A stretch of 64,000 bases of DNA from Anseranas semipalmata (GCA_013399115.1 VXAA01001233.1:447563-511562); one strand, 5' to 3'; positions 1 to 26,895 are shown, counted from the first letter of the stretch. Numbers and translations are program-made. Notes: a model not told the origin generated them from the letters alone.

Positions 1-706
1 AGATTTTTTTTTTTTTTTAGAAAATACACTGCTAAAGAAGTGCCAGCGTGCTGCTCCAGGTGCGTGGTGCTGGAAGGTTCCTTCTCCCCGCAGCAGCCTT
101 TCAAATCAAACCCGTTCCTCAGCCATCCAGGCTGCGATGCTCCCGCGGGTGAGTCCGGAGCGGCAGCAGCAAGCCCTGCTGGTTTTATTTTCATGTCTCG
201 TGGGAGCTGCCAGCACTTTCCAGCGGCTAATTCATTTGAGGATTTTTGCCTCTTTTTCTGCTCATGAGCAGTCTCCAGGCAGGAGACAATTTTCTCCGAC
301 TGAGCTGCAGTTGCTCACGTAGTGCCTGCCCCGGCTGCACGACCACGTTCGAGTGAAGCGAATTCTTGCATTGCTGTTACTGCTTGCACTGTGCAGCTCT
401 CCCCTCCTTTGCAGCTGGGCTGGGACCTGGGCAAACACGTACTTTCAACAACTTTTCATTTCTTTTTGGCTGGGGCCTTTCCGGGCACTGCTGCACATCG
501 CCCGGGCAGCGGGGTCGGGCACGGGGCAGAGCGGCTGCAACAAAACACCGTGCGGCCCCGCGGTGCGGGCACCCTGGGGCTGCTGCAGGCGGCCTCGGGG
601 GCGTGGGTCGGCACGTGGGCTCCTGTTTTCCACGGAAATCACATTTTGGGTCTGGCCTTTTCTGCCTCCCAGCTGGGCCACAGGATGCTGGTACACCTGG
701 GGAACT

Positions 707-870
707 ATTATTGATATCTGTGTATTTATATAGGTATATTTGATACATTTATATCTATATATAAAGTATATATACACCTCATATATACACAATAATTATA
801 TATAGTATATACAATAATATGCTGTGAAGAATATAGGCTATAGAATGATACACCTAAATATCTCATACCT
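707..870. repeat. AT-rich low-complexity block
   Basis: The segment is dominated by TATA and TATATA steps, for example around 733-815, and stands out against the GC-rich DNA on either side. It looks like degenerate simple sequence and has no transposon ends. Confidence 0.7.
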
Positions 871-3800
871 AACCTAGCATATCGTTCTGTGTATTATTTT
901 TGTATCTGTACAGGAGCAGCAGCAGGGGGCATGCCGGGGATGAAGGGGATGCTCTGCAGAGCTGCTCAGGAGATGGGGATGACGCTGGTAGCAAATGGCC
1001 GTAGGTTTCAGCGCCGCGTGAGGGCCGGCTGTGAGCGGACATCCTCTCCAAAGCCCGGCGAAAGGAGATCCCTCCAGGAAAGGTGCCGCGGGCTGCAGGA
1101 GGGCGTTGGGGAGCGGGCAGGGTGGGTGCTGATGGCGGGCAGGATGCGGCCAGCGCCCCGCGGCACCACGGTGCGAGCTGGGCTGGCCCGGCGCGGGTGC
1201 CGTTCCCCACGTAGCCGCCTGCGCTGCAGCCAAGACGTTAATAGCACTTTGTTCTGCGCTTCTTTCATCAGAGGCACTCGAAGCAATTCACAGGCGGTGA
1301 TTTGGGTGTGCAGCACGCCTACGGCGAATGCAAATGTCTTTTTTTTTTCTCCATTTTCACATGCATGCGGGCTGGCAGAGAGGTGCCCGGGTTGCAGAGC
1401 GGGTGCAGCGACGTGCTGGGCGCTCCGGTGTCCTCGCTGCGCATAGGGAATGGGGATGCGCTCGACCCCAACCTTCTGAATCCGACGATTCTTCCTCCGG
1501 TCCTCAAAATCTATCCTTAGAGATGTCTGCGGTCAGGCTGTGTCGAGGCGGGCGTCCCCAGTGCCCCCTGCAGCCACAGGGGCTGGCTGGGACACGTGCC
1601 CCGTTATCGCAGCGGGACGCCCCACGCTGTGAACGAGGACCTCGGCCGGTCCCCAGCACCCTGCTTATCACAGCCGGCAGCCCCTGCGCCCACCGGCTCG
1701 GCAGCCGCTTTATCCGTCCCAGCAGCGGTGACCCCATGGGACGCGGATGCTGGGGCAGGCGATGGGCAAGGCAAAGAGGCAAAGCAAGCACGCGGGGTAA
1801 AGGCCACCGCACGGGGAGGTGTCGGAGGTCCTGCTGCGGGTCCTGGGCTGGGCAGAGCGTCTCTCACTCGTCTCGTGTGCTGGCAGGGCCTGGTGGTGGG
1901 CGAGAGGACGTCTGCGGGAGTGCGGCGGGATGCCAGCCAAAGGCTGCACCGCTCGGGCAGGAGCTGAGGATGCTCGGGATCTCTCAGAAGCATGCCTGAG
2001 CAACTTCACATCCCCCTCAGGCATTTCTGGGGTCAATACCAATATGATCATGTAAGGACAGAGGTGCTTTGAGTTATTTCCCAGGCTTTGAGTTATTTCT
2101 CCTTGCTGTGGGGGAAGGAGAGAGGCAGGGAACATGTTTGCAAGGTCTGCAGGGTTTGGTCCAGATGAAACCCTGGTGTTGGCCGCGAGGTGCCCAGGCC
2201 AGGCGGTGCCACCAGTGCATGTCCCAGGGCAGCGCGTCCTGGAGCGGGCAGTGACCAGCCCCAGGGGACACCCCGAGGCAGTGCGATGGAGGGCCAGCCC
2301 CTCGCCCGCTGCCTGCGAGCATCCTCCGGCATGCTTCAGCCCCCATAAACTCCCTACCCATGGGATGTGCTCATCCGCCCGGCTGCTGTGGCCACGGGAA
2401 CCTGGGACCCTGGTGCAGTACAGGGCATGGGGACAGGGACGAGCAGGAGTGAGGGGGAAGCCTTGGGAGCTGCCGCCGGAGCTGAACATGCAACAACAGC
2501 CCCGGGCTTTGTTTGGGCTGCACCGGTCAGGCAGCCCATGCTGCTCATTAGTGGAGAGCCAGGGTAGTTGCTCTGCCTGTAATCACCCTAATGAGTAGTT
2601 GTCTTGCCCATCTGCAGCAGAGGCGATGCTGTGACCTGCTTTCAGGCTGTTTGATCTTGTTCTCCTCGAATTTCCCCGCCGGGGCGAGCCTGCTGCCGCA
2701 GCATGCATGCTCGAGCACGTGTGGTCTGAGCGTGCCCAGCACCAGCACGTTCGCTGGGGCCGATGTCCTCGCTGCAGCTCGCTGGCATCACCCAGAAACT
2801 CGCTGCGTGCACCCTGCTCGCCTTCTGGGAATACAAGCCTAATTAGTGAGTGACGGGATCAGCATTAATGGATCAGGCTAATCACCCCGGCCTGACATCA
2901 GGCTGGAGGAGGAGGTAATGCCTTCCGAGCACTTAATAGCGAGCCCTGCCTGCCCGGTGTATGCGGCAGCCGGGGAAATCCACGACAGGATGGTTTAGAG
3001 GTTCCCCTGCTGCTTGTCAGTGTCTTCACGCACAGACCGCGGGCGCCTCCGAACCGCCACGGCCACGGAGGGCACGGGCTCGGTTGCCCAGCCACCTGCA
3101 GCAGGAAGGCGCTGGATTGTCCTCCCCTTGCTCTTCCTCCAGCCAGGAGGGCGGCCTCGAAACCCCGGGGCTGCCAGTGGCACAAATTAGGAAAATGCCC
3201 AGAAACGCATAAAGAGCAGCGCCTTCTTCCCAGGAGCGCTCTGCACAGGATGGCGAGGGGTTTCCCTCAGCCTCCTGATGCCACGTGCAGTGTTTGCTTT
3301 AATCAAACAGAGCAGAGCAAATAAGGGCCTGGGGGAGGCGCGGGGGGCTGCGGGTCGTGCCCGCGCACCGTCCTCATCCCCACAGGGACCAGCATGCAAA
3401 GCCGGTGCCGGGGGGCTGCGCTGCGGGCATTTGGGCTGGGATGGCTGCGGGCTCTCCGCACACCCAGGGAGAGGTCCTGCGTTCAGTCTGCGCTGCTTTT
3501 TATTAGAAATTTCCACGGTGGGAGGGAGAGCTGCAGGGCTGGGTTGAGAGCACTTCTAACACGTTAAGCGGGTGATTTCCTGGGGGCTGGGGTGTGCAGC
3601 ACACCCAGCATCACCAGGACCGAGCCACTGAGACGTCGTTACAGCGAAACAACCGGGCCCCTTCTCTTTGTGCCGCGGCTGAAGGCTGGGCTCCATGGAG
3701 AGGCAGCGAGGCTGGAGCCCGGCGGCCGCGAGGCTCAGTGGCTGCAGGCAGGCTGGGGACGGGGAGGGGGACGCCTCACCGAAGCCACGGCTCCATGGCC

Positions 3801-4239
3801 AGCATGCAGACAGGACGGGCTGGATTTTGGCGCAGAGACGGGCTGGGCTGCCGGGGGGGTTGGAAGCAGCGCTGCTGGACACGGCGTCCTGCATGTCCTG
3901 GCTGGGTGAGGGCTCGTCCCCGGCCACAGCAGCAGCACGCACACCAGGCTGCACGGGCGGGCACTGGAGACCGTGCTGAGAGCTATTCCCCGAAACCGCA
4001 TGGGCTGCAGGCTGCTTTGGTTCGTTTTCCAGGGGAAGGCCACCAGCACCGCACAGCACCAGAGCGCCAAGCATGTGCTGCAGGGAAGCCCTGGCCAGTC
4101 CTGTCCCCGGATCCAGGAAGTGCGCTTCCCTTTTCTCCCCCTTGTATTTGGGCTGCTGCCTGGATCAAGCCAGAGGTCTGATCCAGCTTAAAAATAATAA
4201 CATGGCCCCAAAAGAAAAAAAAAAAAAAAAAGAAAACGG

Positions 4240-4720
4240 TGTGTTTGCTTTTTTCCAGCCAGCTCGGGCACGGATCCAGCCCCGCAGAGGGTGTGCTGGC
4301 GGCTCGGGGGCGGCGGCAGCGGCAGAAAGCGGCCGTGGCAGCGGCAGCCGCGATGGGAAACTGCCCGTGGACGCGGAGGCCGGTTCAGCCAGCAGGGAAG
4401 AGCAGCTTTCTGCCCGGGCAGCTACCGGCCGGCCCGGCAGGTTCTGCTTTGGCTTGTCCCGGGCTTCGCAGCGCTGCTGCTGGCCATTTCGCTACGGCAC
4501 CTTTGTTGTCTCCGCTCTTTTCCCCAGTAACACCCGTGAGAAAAGCCGCCGCGGGTGCTGCGCGGGCTGAGCTCCCGCAGCATCGCTCACTGCAGGATTG
4601 TGCCCTCGCCCTGAGCTCTCCGCCGGCCGTGCCTGGGTGGGACTGCCCACGCGCGCAGCACACCGAGCCGCCAGCGACCCGTCGACAAGCACTGCCGCTC
4701 GCTGGGTTTTAATTCCCCAC
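4240..4720. promoter_or_regulatory. CpG-rich block, possible orphan CpG island
   Basis: The block follows an A-rich run and is rich in GGC/GCC and CG dinucleotides, including GGCGGCGGCAGCGGC-type sequence near 4308-4325. It lies about 5.6 kb upstream of the inferred SERBP1 promoter. No splice-donor-linked exon is evident. It could be an alternative or upstream promoter, an enhancer CpG island, or simply GC-rich microchromosome-like intergenic DNA. The boundaries are by eye. Confidence 0.3.
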
Positions 4721-7700
4721 GGGTGCTGCACAGCCCTGGCCAACCTGCTCCCCTCCAGCCCGTGCTCTGCGGATCTCGGAGGAAGGGGAAACATTTTTTT
4801 CTCCTCTTTTCCTTTTCCATCTTCTGAGGGCGGCGGGCGCTGAGTGCTGCTCGATCGCTGCGCCAAGGGGTGTGCAGAGCAGAGCTGGCAGAAACAAGCT
4901 CCATGAAGGGGATTGATAAAAGCAGCGCTTGGGCTCCCTGACCTTCTGCTTCTTAAAGTTCCAGGGCTGGTTTTTGAAGCTAAAAATACCTTTTACCTTG
5001 ACTGCTGTTAAGGAGGAACTCTCGCTTTGCAGGTCGTTTAGCATTCAAGGGAAGAAAGAACAGGCAGGGCTCAATTAGTCTGGCTTAATTTACAGGCGAA
5101 GTTCTGCGTCTGCATGGTTTGCTTCACTTGTCTGTTGCACATATTAATGCACAGAGCAGTACTGGGCTTTTTTACTTTTCCGTACACGTCCTTAGTGTTG
5201 TTATTCACATGTTTACAGCCCTCCTCATAATGACACTGCTGGTTTTTCTGCTCTGACAAAAACCTCGTGCCATGCTGGAATGAGCAGAATATCTGGGAGG
5301 ATAATGCCGTGCTGCAGCTTGTGTGGTGCAGCTCTTCTGAGCTCTGCTGGACTTCTCCTGGTCATTCCTGCTGTCCTGCTCAGTGCTGTTTAACTCTGGG
5401 ACTTTTTCCCATTAGGAACCCATGTGCCAGAAATGCACTAATGCAAACAGCTCAGTAAAAAGTGCTAGGTAGTGCAGGTCGTTCTTGCTACCTGCTGTAT
5501 TCACTGCAATGAGCAAGCAGTGGCAAGCATTAGGTACCTCTTAGTTAATGTAATGTACTTTTAATTGCAAAAGTTAGACGTAGGTAGGCTACTTGTTATT
5601 CTTCCACTGTCTGCTATTTCATACTCCCCAGCACCCATATTCTTCATCTATAAACACTGCCACAGATAGGTCACCTGTCACACCTTACCCCCAGAGCTGT
5701 GTCTGCCGAGGCTGTGTAGTGCTGTAGAGCATCACATTTTGAATGCTTGGTATCTTCATGCAGCAAATCGAAAATCCAGTGAAAACAACAGCCAGAAAAA
5801 ATGAACAGAAAGTTGCTGAAGCTACTTTGTGGCATACCACAATTGTGTGGTAGTGAAGTTTTTCTTACTGTTTGGAAGTCATGGCCGTACTTGACTTCAT
5901 TCAGAAGCAAATGTAATGTTTTCTGCACAAGAAGCCAGAGTGTTTTGTATGGCTTGGGAAAAGGTCCATCTCAAACAGCGCCTGAGCAACCTCCTCCTTG
6001 TTGGAATGCTGTGCATTCTGGCAGGGGAGTGACACGTGCATCTGGAGAAAACCAGCAATGCGGATTTATAAATGTCCTTAAGTCAAAAATTAGGAAAAAT
6101 ATATCTCGGAAATGGAACAAGGACCCAAACTAGTTCTTCTCCCCCCTGCCCTGAACTTGCTGCATTTCCTCTTCTTGCTTAATAAGCAGACAGCCGACAG
6201 CTGCTGGCAAAGCTTGAAAATAGCATAAGAGTGTAGCATGTCACAAAGCACTCCGAGCCTCTTTTGGTCAGGAGTGCAAGAGGGGCTCCCTAGGTAGGTT
6301 ATCTATAGGCCAGCTTCGGGCAAGCGGCGCGGCTGCCTGCTCCAGCCATAAATAGCACCCGCAGCCCACTTCTGCGTGCGGTGGGAGCGCTGGTTTTGTG
6401 CTGGCCTTAAATGATAATTGATAAAATCGGGCTCTGCTCTGCAGAAGCCTAGCACTTCCATCCAGTCATTGATGCCAGCTCTTGGAAGTCTTCTGTGCGT
6501 GTTTCAATTACCCTCTAACGACTGCATCAGAAAGCAGCGCTAATGAAATGACTGTCCTGAGACCACCATGTGGGTTTTCAGTGATTTGGAAGCCGTAACA
6601 TAAAAGTTACGTCCCTGATTAGAAGCAGAAGTGCTCTGTTAATAGTCCTTGGCTATTTAATTCCCAGGCAATGGATGTCTGTGGTTCAGATTTTCAGGAT
6701 CAATTGCAGTCAGGCATCACTGAGTGTGCACAAATGTTCCTCTGGACGACAATTTTGCCATGGAGCAACGTTGGCAGAGTCACAAAGCCCCCAAACTTGT
6801 CATCCGTCCTTCTCTCGGCTGGACGGTGAGCCCTGTCCTTAGCGACTCTGGGCCAGGACATGGGGGCCGTGACCCCCAGCAGCTCTGCTGGCCAGGAGCC
6901 TCCGGCACGCAGAGGCGTGCTGCAGCGTGGGGCGACACGCCTGTCCCCGTACCACAGGTACCGATGCCGTGCTCTGGGTGCTGCCCCTTCCCGCTGGAAG
7001 CCAGCCTCGCTTGTCGGCAGCATCACAGCCCAAACCGGCCCAAGTGAAAAACACCTTCACTGAGCACTTTTTTCCCTGGCTCTGTCCACAAACATGTCCC
7101 CAGTAGAAAACGCAAAGTTTTGATTGAGCTTCCTAAGGAAGCAAGGCATGTCCAAAGCTGTCAGGCTCAGCCACCCTCCCGGTCACCCTTTGAACTTGCT
7201 GGCCAGCAGATTTAACAGAGCAACAACGATTAGGAGGGCCTTATCTTCTTGTAAGCCTTGTGAAAGCAGGCAGCTGGGTGCAGGGGAGAGACTCAGCTGA
7301 TGCCCTCCAGAAGGGCGACACTCAACCCTACGAGATACCAATGAACCCTCGGGAGCCCACCCGCAGCTCCCCAGGTGTAGGCAGCCAGGCTTTTCGGTTC
7401 TGCAGCTCATGAAGCCACTTGTTTGACCTGACTGTTTTCTTCTTTTTCCCCAAAGATCGCCTGCCTGTTCTGTGACGGACGTAGCCAGCCGTCCTTCACA
7501 CACAATCGCGTTTCCTGTCTGTTTTCCCCATAGGCCTGCTGGCCTGGCCAACCGCCAAAACCCTTCTTGACCCCACTTGGTGGTATTTCAGCTCTGAGTT
7601 CCTCAGATAGACAGTGGCAAGAATGTGGACCCGAGGACTTCCCGGCTGCTGTGTTTCTCCAGGGGGTGACGCACAACTCTAAATTACAGTCCTGACCAGG

Positions 7701-10099
7701 AAAGGCTGGAGAAGAGAGCTGCCGTGTAAACATTCAGGTTGGGATTTCTGCGACACTATGCTTGGTGTGCCTGTCAAGTCAGACATAAGTTATCAATGCA
7801 AACGTGGCAATCAATGAATTTGCTTTTCAAATACAAAGTGCCTGAAAAACTGTGACCTGTGTGGCTAATTATTAGGCCTCTTTATTGCAAATGCCCACAT
7901 GCAAGCACACAGTGTGTGCCAAAGCATGCAGCTTCTTACCAGGAGCCCTTCAACTTTGGCTTCTTGCTACGCAGAATGAATAAATCTGGTTGTTGGTGAT
8001 CATATACACATGATAGCTAGTTTATTTCTCAGTTTATATTAAAATATTTTGAATCTGTTTTGTGTGTGCTTAATTCGATGTATAACCCCAAACCTAATAG
8101 CCCGTATCTTCACTTGGAAAATTTAGGAATAGTGAATGAACGTATGTCAGCTTGCTTTGTCTGTGTCGGAATGTTATTAGGTAGTTAGAAGACACTAGAT
8201 TGCACTAGATTGCAGATAGCTCTTGATATGGATGCAGTATAGCAAGTGGAGTTGAAATATGCACAATCTTTACAAAACCAACAAAATGGAGATGTTGTGA
8301 CTTCCATTTGAGTGAAAAATCCCACAGGCAGGTGACTGAGAAATCCATTTGTGTAACCAAATGCCGTCTTGCAACCAAGAAGCCGTCCATGCCATCTGGC
8401 GAGCAGCGCTTCAAGGCTCCAAGTGAGAAATGCTTGTATTTTATTAATAAAATGTATTTGATGCAATACAAACTCAGTGCATGTGATGTGAAAGGATGCT
8501 GAAATGGGTTCAAGGCTTTTCCAGAAAACTTCTGCCCTGTAAATACAAAGATTTTTAATTATGTGCATGTGTCATTTGGTGACATTTGATTCATCCCAAA
8601 AGCAAAAGGCTTGCTTGACAAAAATAGTTGAGTTCTGAGGATTTAATTTGTAGCGATTACTCAAAATATCTGAAGAACTAGGTGATCCTCTTGTGCAAGA
8701 GATCCAGTGCTTCACGAGGGGCTTCCTCAAAAACCTCCCAAAAGCATCGTTGCTCCAGAAAAGAGGTGGCAGTAATACTGCAGGGAAAAAATTATGAAGA
8801 TCAAGAAATGTAAGTAATCATCAGAAGATCAATAAATGAAGTAATCTTCAGCTAATTTACAAGAAACTAAACTGTGGACTTATTTTGTAAAACCATTTGG
8901 TTTGTGGAGTCTCCAATTTATGAACAATGCACATTCAAGAACTGAACAAATGAAATGACATGACTTTCTAAAGCAATTATTTGAAGTGTTCTAACTGCTT
9001 GGAATACGCAAGGCAAATATTAGAAATATAATCCTTGCTGAGGATAAACATAATTACACAAGCAGGTACCAAAAGGTTCTGACATATAGAAAACAGTATT
9101 TTAGAAGGAGATGTCAAATATGTGCCAGTTAAGTATGTTTTAATTTTTAGTACGTTTATAATTTCCACCGACTATAAACAGAAGTAACGACTAATTAGTA
9201 CTGCAAATATTTACCATCTTGTCTTTCTGACAACTTGATATTGTCTAATTGTGTGTATCTGCTAATTAGATGAGTATAAATGTTAAGGGAAGAAGGAAAT
9301 ATTATACCTCTAAGCTCAAGGTAAATCTTCAAGGTTGTGAAACAGCTACTTTTATTGGTTATATCAGCAAATCTCTTAAACCACTGCTACTGAAGTTGCA
9401 TTCAATGACACACACATTTATCGCAGTGCCATGCTTTAAAAGGCAATTTAACACTAGTGAGAAGTGTCAGATTCAGTTTTTGAATGCAAAAACAACCTGT
9501 ATCTTCAGAAGAGCAACGTGTCCCTACATTAACTCGACCTCTTGACAGAAGGATTGTGTCCACACTCCAGCTTGCCCAGCCACCACGTCCAGGGTACTTC
9601 TAGCGCTCCTGTGACAATATTCACCTGTGTGATGTACGAACAATTTTGTTTCACATCAAACTCCCCCACACGGGAGACGTGGCAGCGGTGCTGGTGACAG
9701 CAGCCGCGGGGACAAGCACAAGGAGAGCTCTCGCGTCCCAGGGCGCCCACACCGCCTCCACGGCCTGCCCACTGTATAACCCGTTTCTACAAGGCCAGGA
9801 GACAGCCACGGAGGAGTGGGATACTCAGTAGTCCCATAAATTTGTGTCTGTACCTGGACACGTGCAAGTACTGATGCAGGAATTCACTACTGGGTCACGT
9901 TTTCACTCGGGCATATCGGTAGAAAGCGGCTTAATGGACAATTATGCTTTGTCGCAGCCAGCCTGATTAATTCCTTAACTAAGATTTATGTATGCCCAGG
10001 TGGTTTGCAGTGCTTAACAGCACAATTTGTTTAAAACTGTTTGTGTTTTTTTTCCAGATTTAGGGGTTGTTTTTTAACGGAGCCTTGAAATTAATTGTT

Positions 10100-10317
10100 T
10101 TTTCACCAATTTTGGCACTGCCGCTTTGTTCCACGCACGCGGTGACGCCCGCGCCCTCGTGGGCAGGTGCGCCCAGCACAGGGCGCCCAACCCGTGACAG
10201 GACCGCGCCGGAGCTGCGATTCCCGCTCACGTCGCCCAGCAGCATTTCGCTGCCGCCCGGTGCCAGCCACGGCGAGCGCCAGGGCCCGGCTGCCCCCGCG
10301 GCCCCCTCCCGCCCGCC
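10100..10317 (+). promoter_or_regulatory. SERBP1: SERBP1 5' CpG island and promoter, left part
   Basis: GC and CG content rises sharply from about 10130 and continues into the N run. No TATA box is visible; a CCAAT pentamer occurs at about 10108. The position fits a CpG-island promoter, because the next coding exon downstream (13938) begins exactly where SERBP1 exon 2 begins and no exon 1 is visible elsewhere. The assignment is by position; the transcription start is not visible. Confidence 0.55.
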
Positions 10318-11222
10318 NNNNNNNNNNNNNNNNNNNNNNNNNNNNNNNNNNNNNNNNNNNNNNNNNNNNNNNNNNNNNNNNNNNNNNNNNNNNNNNNNNN
10401 NNNNNNNNNNNNNNNNNNNNNNNNNNNNNNNNNNNNNNNNNNNNNNNNNNNNNNNNNNNNNNNNNNNNNNNNNNNNNNNNNNNNNNNNNNNNNNNNNNNN
10501 NNNNNNNNNNNNNNNNNNNNNNNNNNNNNNNNNNNNNNNNNNNNNNNNNNNNNNNNNNNNNNNNNNNNNNNNNNNNNNNNNNNNNNNNNNNNNNNNNNNN
10601 NNNNNNNNNNNNNNNNNNNNNNNNNNNNNNNNNNNNNNNNNNNNNNNNNNNNNNNNNNNNNNNNNNNNNNNNNNNNNNNNNNNNNNNNNNNNNNNNNNNN
10701 NNNNNNNNNNNNNNNNNNNNNNNNNNNNNNNNNNNNNNNNNNNNNNNNNNNNNNNNNNNNNNNNNNNNNNNNNNNNNNNNNNNNNNNNNNNNNNNNNNNN
10801 NNNNNNNNNNNNNNNNNNNNNNNNNNNNNNNNNNNNNNNNNNNNNNNNNNNNNNNNNNNNNNNNNNNNNNNNNNNNNNNNNNNNNNNNNNNNNNNNNNNN
10901 NNNNNNNNNNNNNNNNNNNNNNNNNNNNNNNNNNNNNNNNNNNNNNNNNNNNNNNNNNNNNNNNNNNNNNNNNNNNNNNNNNNNNNNNNNNNNNNNNNNN
11001 NNNNNNNNNNNNNNNNNNNNNNNNNNNNNNNNNNNNNNNNNNNNNNNNNNNNNNNNNNNNNNNNNNNNNNNNNNNNNNNNNNNNNNNNNNNNNNNNNNNN
11101 NNNNNNNNNNNNNNNNNNNNNNNNNNNNNNNNNNNNNNNNNNNNNNNNNNNNNNNNNNNNNNNNNNNNNNNNNNNNNNNNNNNNNNNNNNNNNNNNNNNN
11201 NNNNNNNNNNNNNNNNNNNNNN
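10318..11222. other. Assembly gap (905 N), likely hides SERBP1 exon 1
   Basis: The run of N is flanked on both sides by CG-rich sequence. Exon 2 starts with the last two bases of a split glycine codon, so an upstream coding exon ending in phase 1 must exist. In mammals that exon encodes the start methionine and roughly the first hundred residues of SERBP1. No such exon is visible between 11223 and 13937, so the gap is the best place for it. Confidence 0.75.
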
Positions 11223-13937
11223 TGGGAGTTGGCGAGCGGCCGAAACGCGGCTGGGGCGCCTGACAGGGCGGCTGGCGCCCGGCGGGGCCTCTCAAAAGTC
11301 CCCGTGCTAAAGTTTCTTAATTAGAGCAGAGTCGGTAGGAACAACGTACGCGCTTGAGTAATAGGTTGCATTCTCCATCATGTTAGCGCAAACCCATTGG
11401 ACATCTCGATAGGCAACCCTGGGAGTTTTGACTTTGTTTTGTTTAAAAAAGAAATCAAAGTACAAATAGACTAAATAAATATGCTCTGGGCAAAGTAATT
11501 AATATGACCCAGTTCTGCGTGACAAGTGATAGATTCTGCACATACGTGTTGTCCCATGGCGGGCAGTTGTACGGCACGTGGGCGTCAGTGCACAGCGAGC
11601 TGGTCGGGACTCTGATTAAATTGGAATCCTTGAAATGCATCAAAGTGTGGTGAAAACAGTTGACGTGTGGGTGAGGAAATAACTTGCTAACTGCAGTTTA
11701 ACTCGGTGATCTTTTCAGAAATGCTGTCAGTTCAGAAGAACACAGTGCTGCATGAAGGCATGTTGGTGCTTTTGCGTTTCCTACAATGCATATTGCTAAA
11801 TGGCTCTTCACCATGTTTTTATCTTTTTTAAGGAAGAAGAAGGTTTAATATTTATTTTGGAAGGTGTACCCACAAAATATTTAAAAATAGTTTGCAACAA
11901 GCAGAAGTTGGGAGCCATGTTGCAGTGCTTTTTGCTTATGGATGTTTTGTACTCTAAAGCATGACACTTGAGAGTTTTTTCCCTGTGAGGAATGCAGTAA
12001 TTTGTCCCAAGTGGCAATTTACTAAGCCTGTGTTCTCTGTAAATATTAGTCAGATACAGATTGGTATTATCCCTCATGGGACAAGCCTGAAACATGGGCA
12101 GTGGATTTGGCCAACGCAACAGAAGGCGGAGGGTTTGGTGTTTTTGGTAAGACTAGTTGTTCATACTTACCTCCCAGTCCTCCTGTTTACTTTCAAGAAA
12201 AAGCAGTACTTTACTGTGAAAAAAAGTATTTTGTGGCTTATTATAGTAATGAAACAGAGAAAATCAGACCTGCTTTTGCAGCAGTGTGTATGGAGTGCTG
12301 TAGTAAACAGACACTTTCCGGTTTGAAAATTTCTGCTTTTTGTGGTTGACAATATTTGTTACGTTAAAGGTATTTGATGCCATGCTATTGATGGGGTTTG
12401 TTTTCTAAGTGAATATATTACTGTTTAAACTACTGCCTTGCTCTGTAAAGGTGCAGATTATTTGGCTGGTGAATTACCAGTTCAAAGTTCTAAGAAAAAG
12501 AAATGATCCCTCCTTTTGGTTAGGCTTCACTGGGACCAGGTTTTTCAGAGCACAGGGTGTTGAACTTGAAATTCAAAAGATGTGGATTGTTCATTCCAGT
12601 TCTGCAGCATACCTCCTGTGTGACACTGGCCTGTTCACTTTCCTTGCTAGGCTTTACCTCTTAAAATGAAATGGTCCTTCTTAGTTTGAGAGTTCTTTTT
12701 GGAGCAAATGTGAGTTTAAACTCCTGTGTTTCTTCAGGGAGTGAGGATTACTTAGCCAGCAATGTATGTCATGCAAACTTCATGTTAAGTAGAGCTTGTA
12801 AGGTAAGGCATTGTTCATTTGGGTGTGTTGGCTTGGATATCATTACAACTGTAACTTCTTTAGCCCCACCCAAGTACAGCATTGCTTGTTAGGCAGGAAC
12901 TTCTTTCTTTGAAAATATTAAAAATTGGCATTTTTATTTAAAAGATAGCTCACAGTTTTTTGAGGCAGCCACGGTGGGTGGTGGTTTGGTGAGGTTTTTC
13001 TTCCCTAAATGATTTGGAAAGATAGTAGTATAACAAAAGAGTAATGGGTTTATACAGCTCTTTTTAAAGAAGAGTAAACAGGCCTTTCAGAATGTGAGTG
13101 GAAAAGAAAGCTGTTCAAGATCCTTCAGATGTCTTAGTGGAGCAGATACTACCCATGGGGAGTGATTATTTTAAAATTTTTCCAAAGGTGGAGGGAGGAA
13201 GGCAAGGAGGAATGCCGTCCATTTAAGTGGCACAATGTGTTCTTAAGCTCTTTTAAGTAAGCACGCAACTAGGTGAGTCTTCTCTTCGTCAGGGAGCTTG
13301 TGTCGGAGCGTGAGGATTGGCATGGGCTAGTGCTCCCTTTAGTCACTGACCAGTGCCTTTTGTGCTGGGCTCACCGTTGGACAGGATGCAAGTGCCACCT
13401 GGCTGGGTGGCCCTCTTAGCAATGCACGCCCTGCCCGGGGTGCTCCTGCTGGCCAAAAATGCTTCCACGCAGAGTGCAGTGGGGCGAGGCAAGGTGGCTG
13501 TTGCAGGGACGTAGTTCCAGTGAAGTTGGTGACTTCTTGATGCACATCAAATGAAAAGCACGTGTTTTGCCTGAAGAGCATCCTTTAGAGAAAAAAAATT
13601 TTTACTTGTCTTGATCCTTCTTCAAAAGCTGATCATTTTAACACATATCGCTAATGTCTTGTGTGCTCTGACAGGTCTTGTTTTCTGTAGTATTTTAAGA
13701 GCGTACGCTTGTACAAAATAGTTTGATTGAAATGCTGCATAAAAATGTGAAGTAGAAGAGCCAAATGATCTACAGTGACTTTTTTGTAAAGGTATCATTT
13801 CTAAGATTATGTGGTCACAGGGCTAGAAGAAAAATTTGAATTCCGGCTTACATTCGTATTTGTTTTATGGTGTTAGAATCAGTATCTGTCCCGGAGCAGC
13901 TCCACATTCCGTTGATGTGTTTTGCCTCGTGTTTCAG
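11223..13937 (+). other. SERBP1: SERBP1 intron 1 (visible part)
   Basis: The left end is the tail of the CpG island to about 11320; the rest is AT-leaning intron sequence with no exon or repeat that I could support. The intron ends in the acceptor at 13936-13937. Confidence 0.7.

Positions 13938-26895
<12,958 letters not shown>

Larger units (their letters stand above)
1..10100. other. 5' intergenic flank of SERBP1, no gene recognised
   Basis: No exon with coding-like frame plus splice sites, no tRNA fold and no recognisable repeat family was found here. The stretch has a T run at 5-18, an AT-rich block at about 707-870, GC-rich and CpG-containing sequence from about 900 to 4900 with an A-rich run near 4208-4232, and average-composition DNA afterwards. 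Reading frames of 60-260 codons occur on both strands in the GC-rich part, but they overlap each other, as expected when stop codons are depleted by GC content. In mammals the gene upstream of SERBP1 is GADD45A; no part of it was recognised. Confidence 0.6.

Noticed and set aside
1328..2489. Overlapping frames of 220-260 codons on both strands
   Set aside because: GC-rich intergenic DNA with few stops; frames overlap in several registers and resemble nothing known.
10060..11295. Reading frames of about 400 codons on both strands
   Set aside because: They run through 905 N and are artefacts of the gap.
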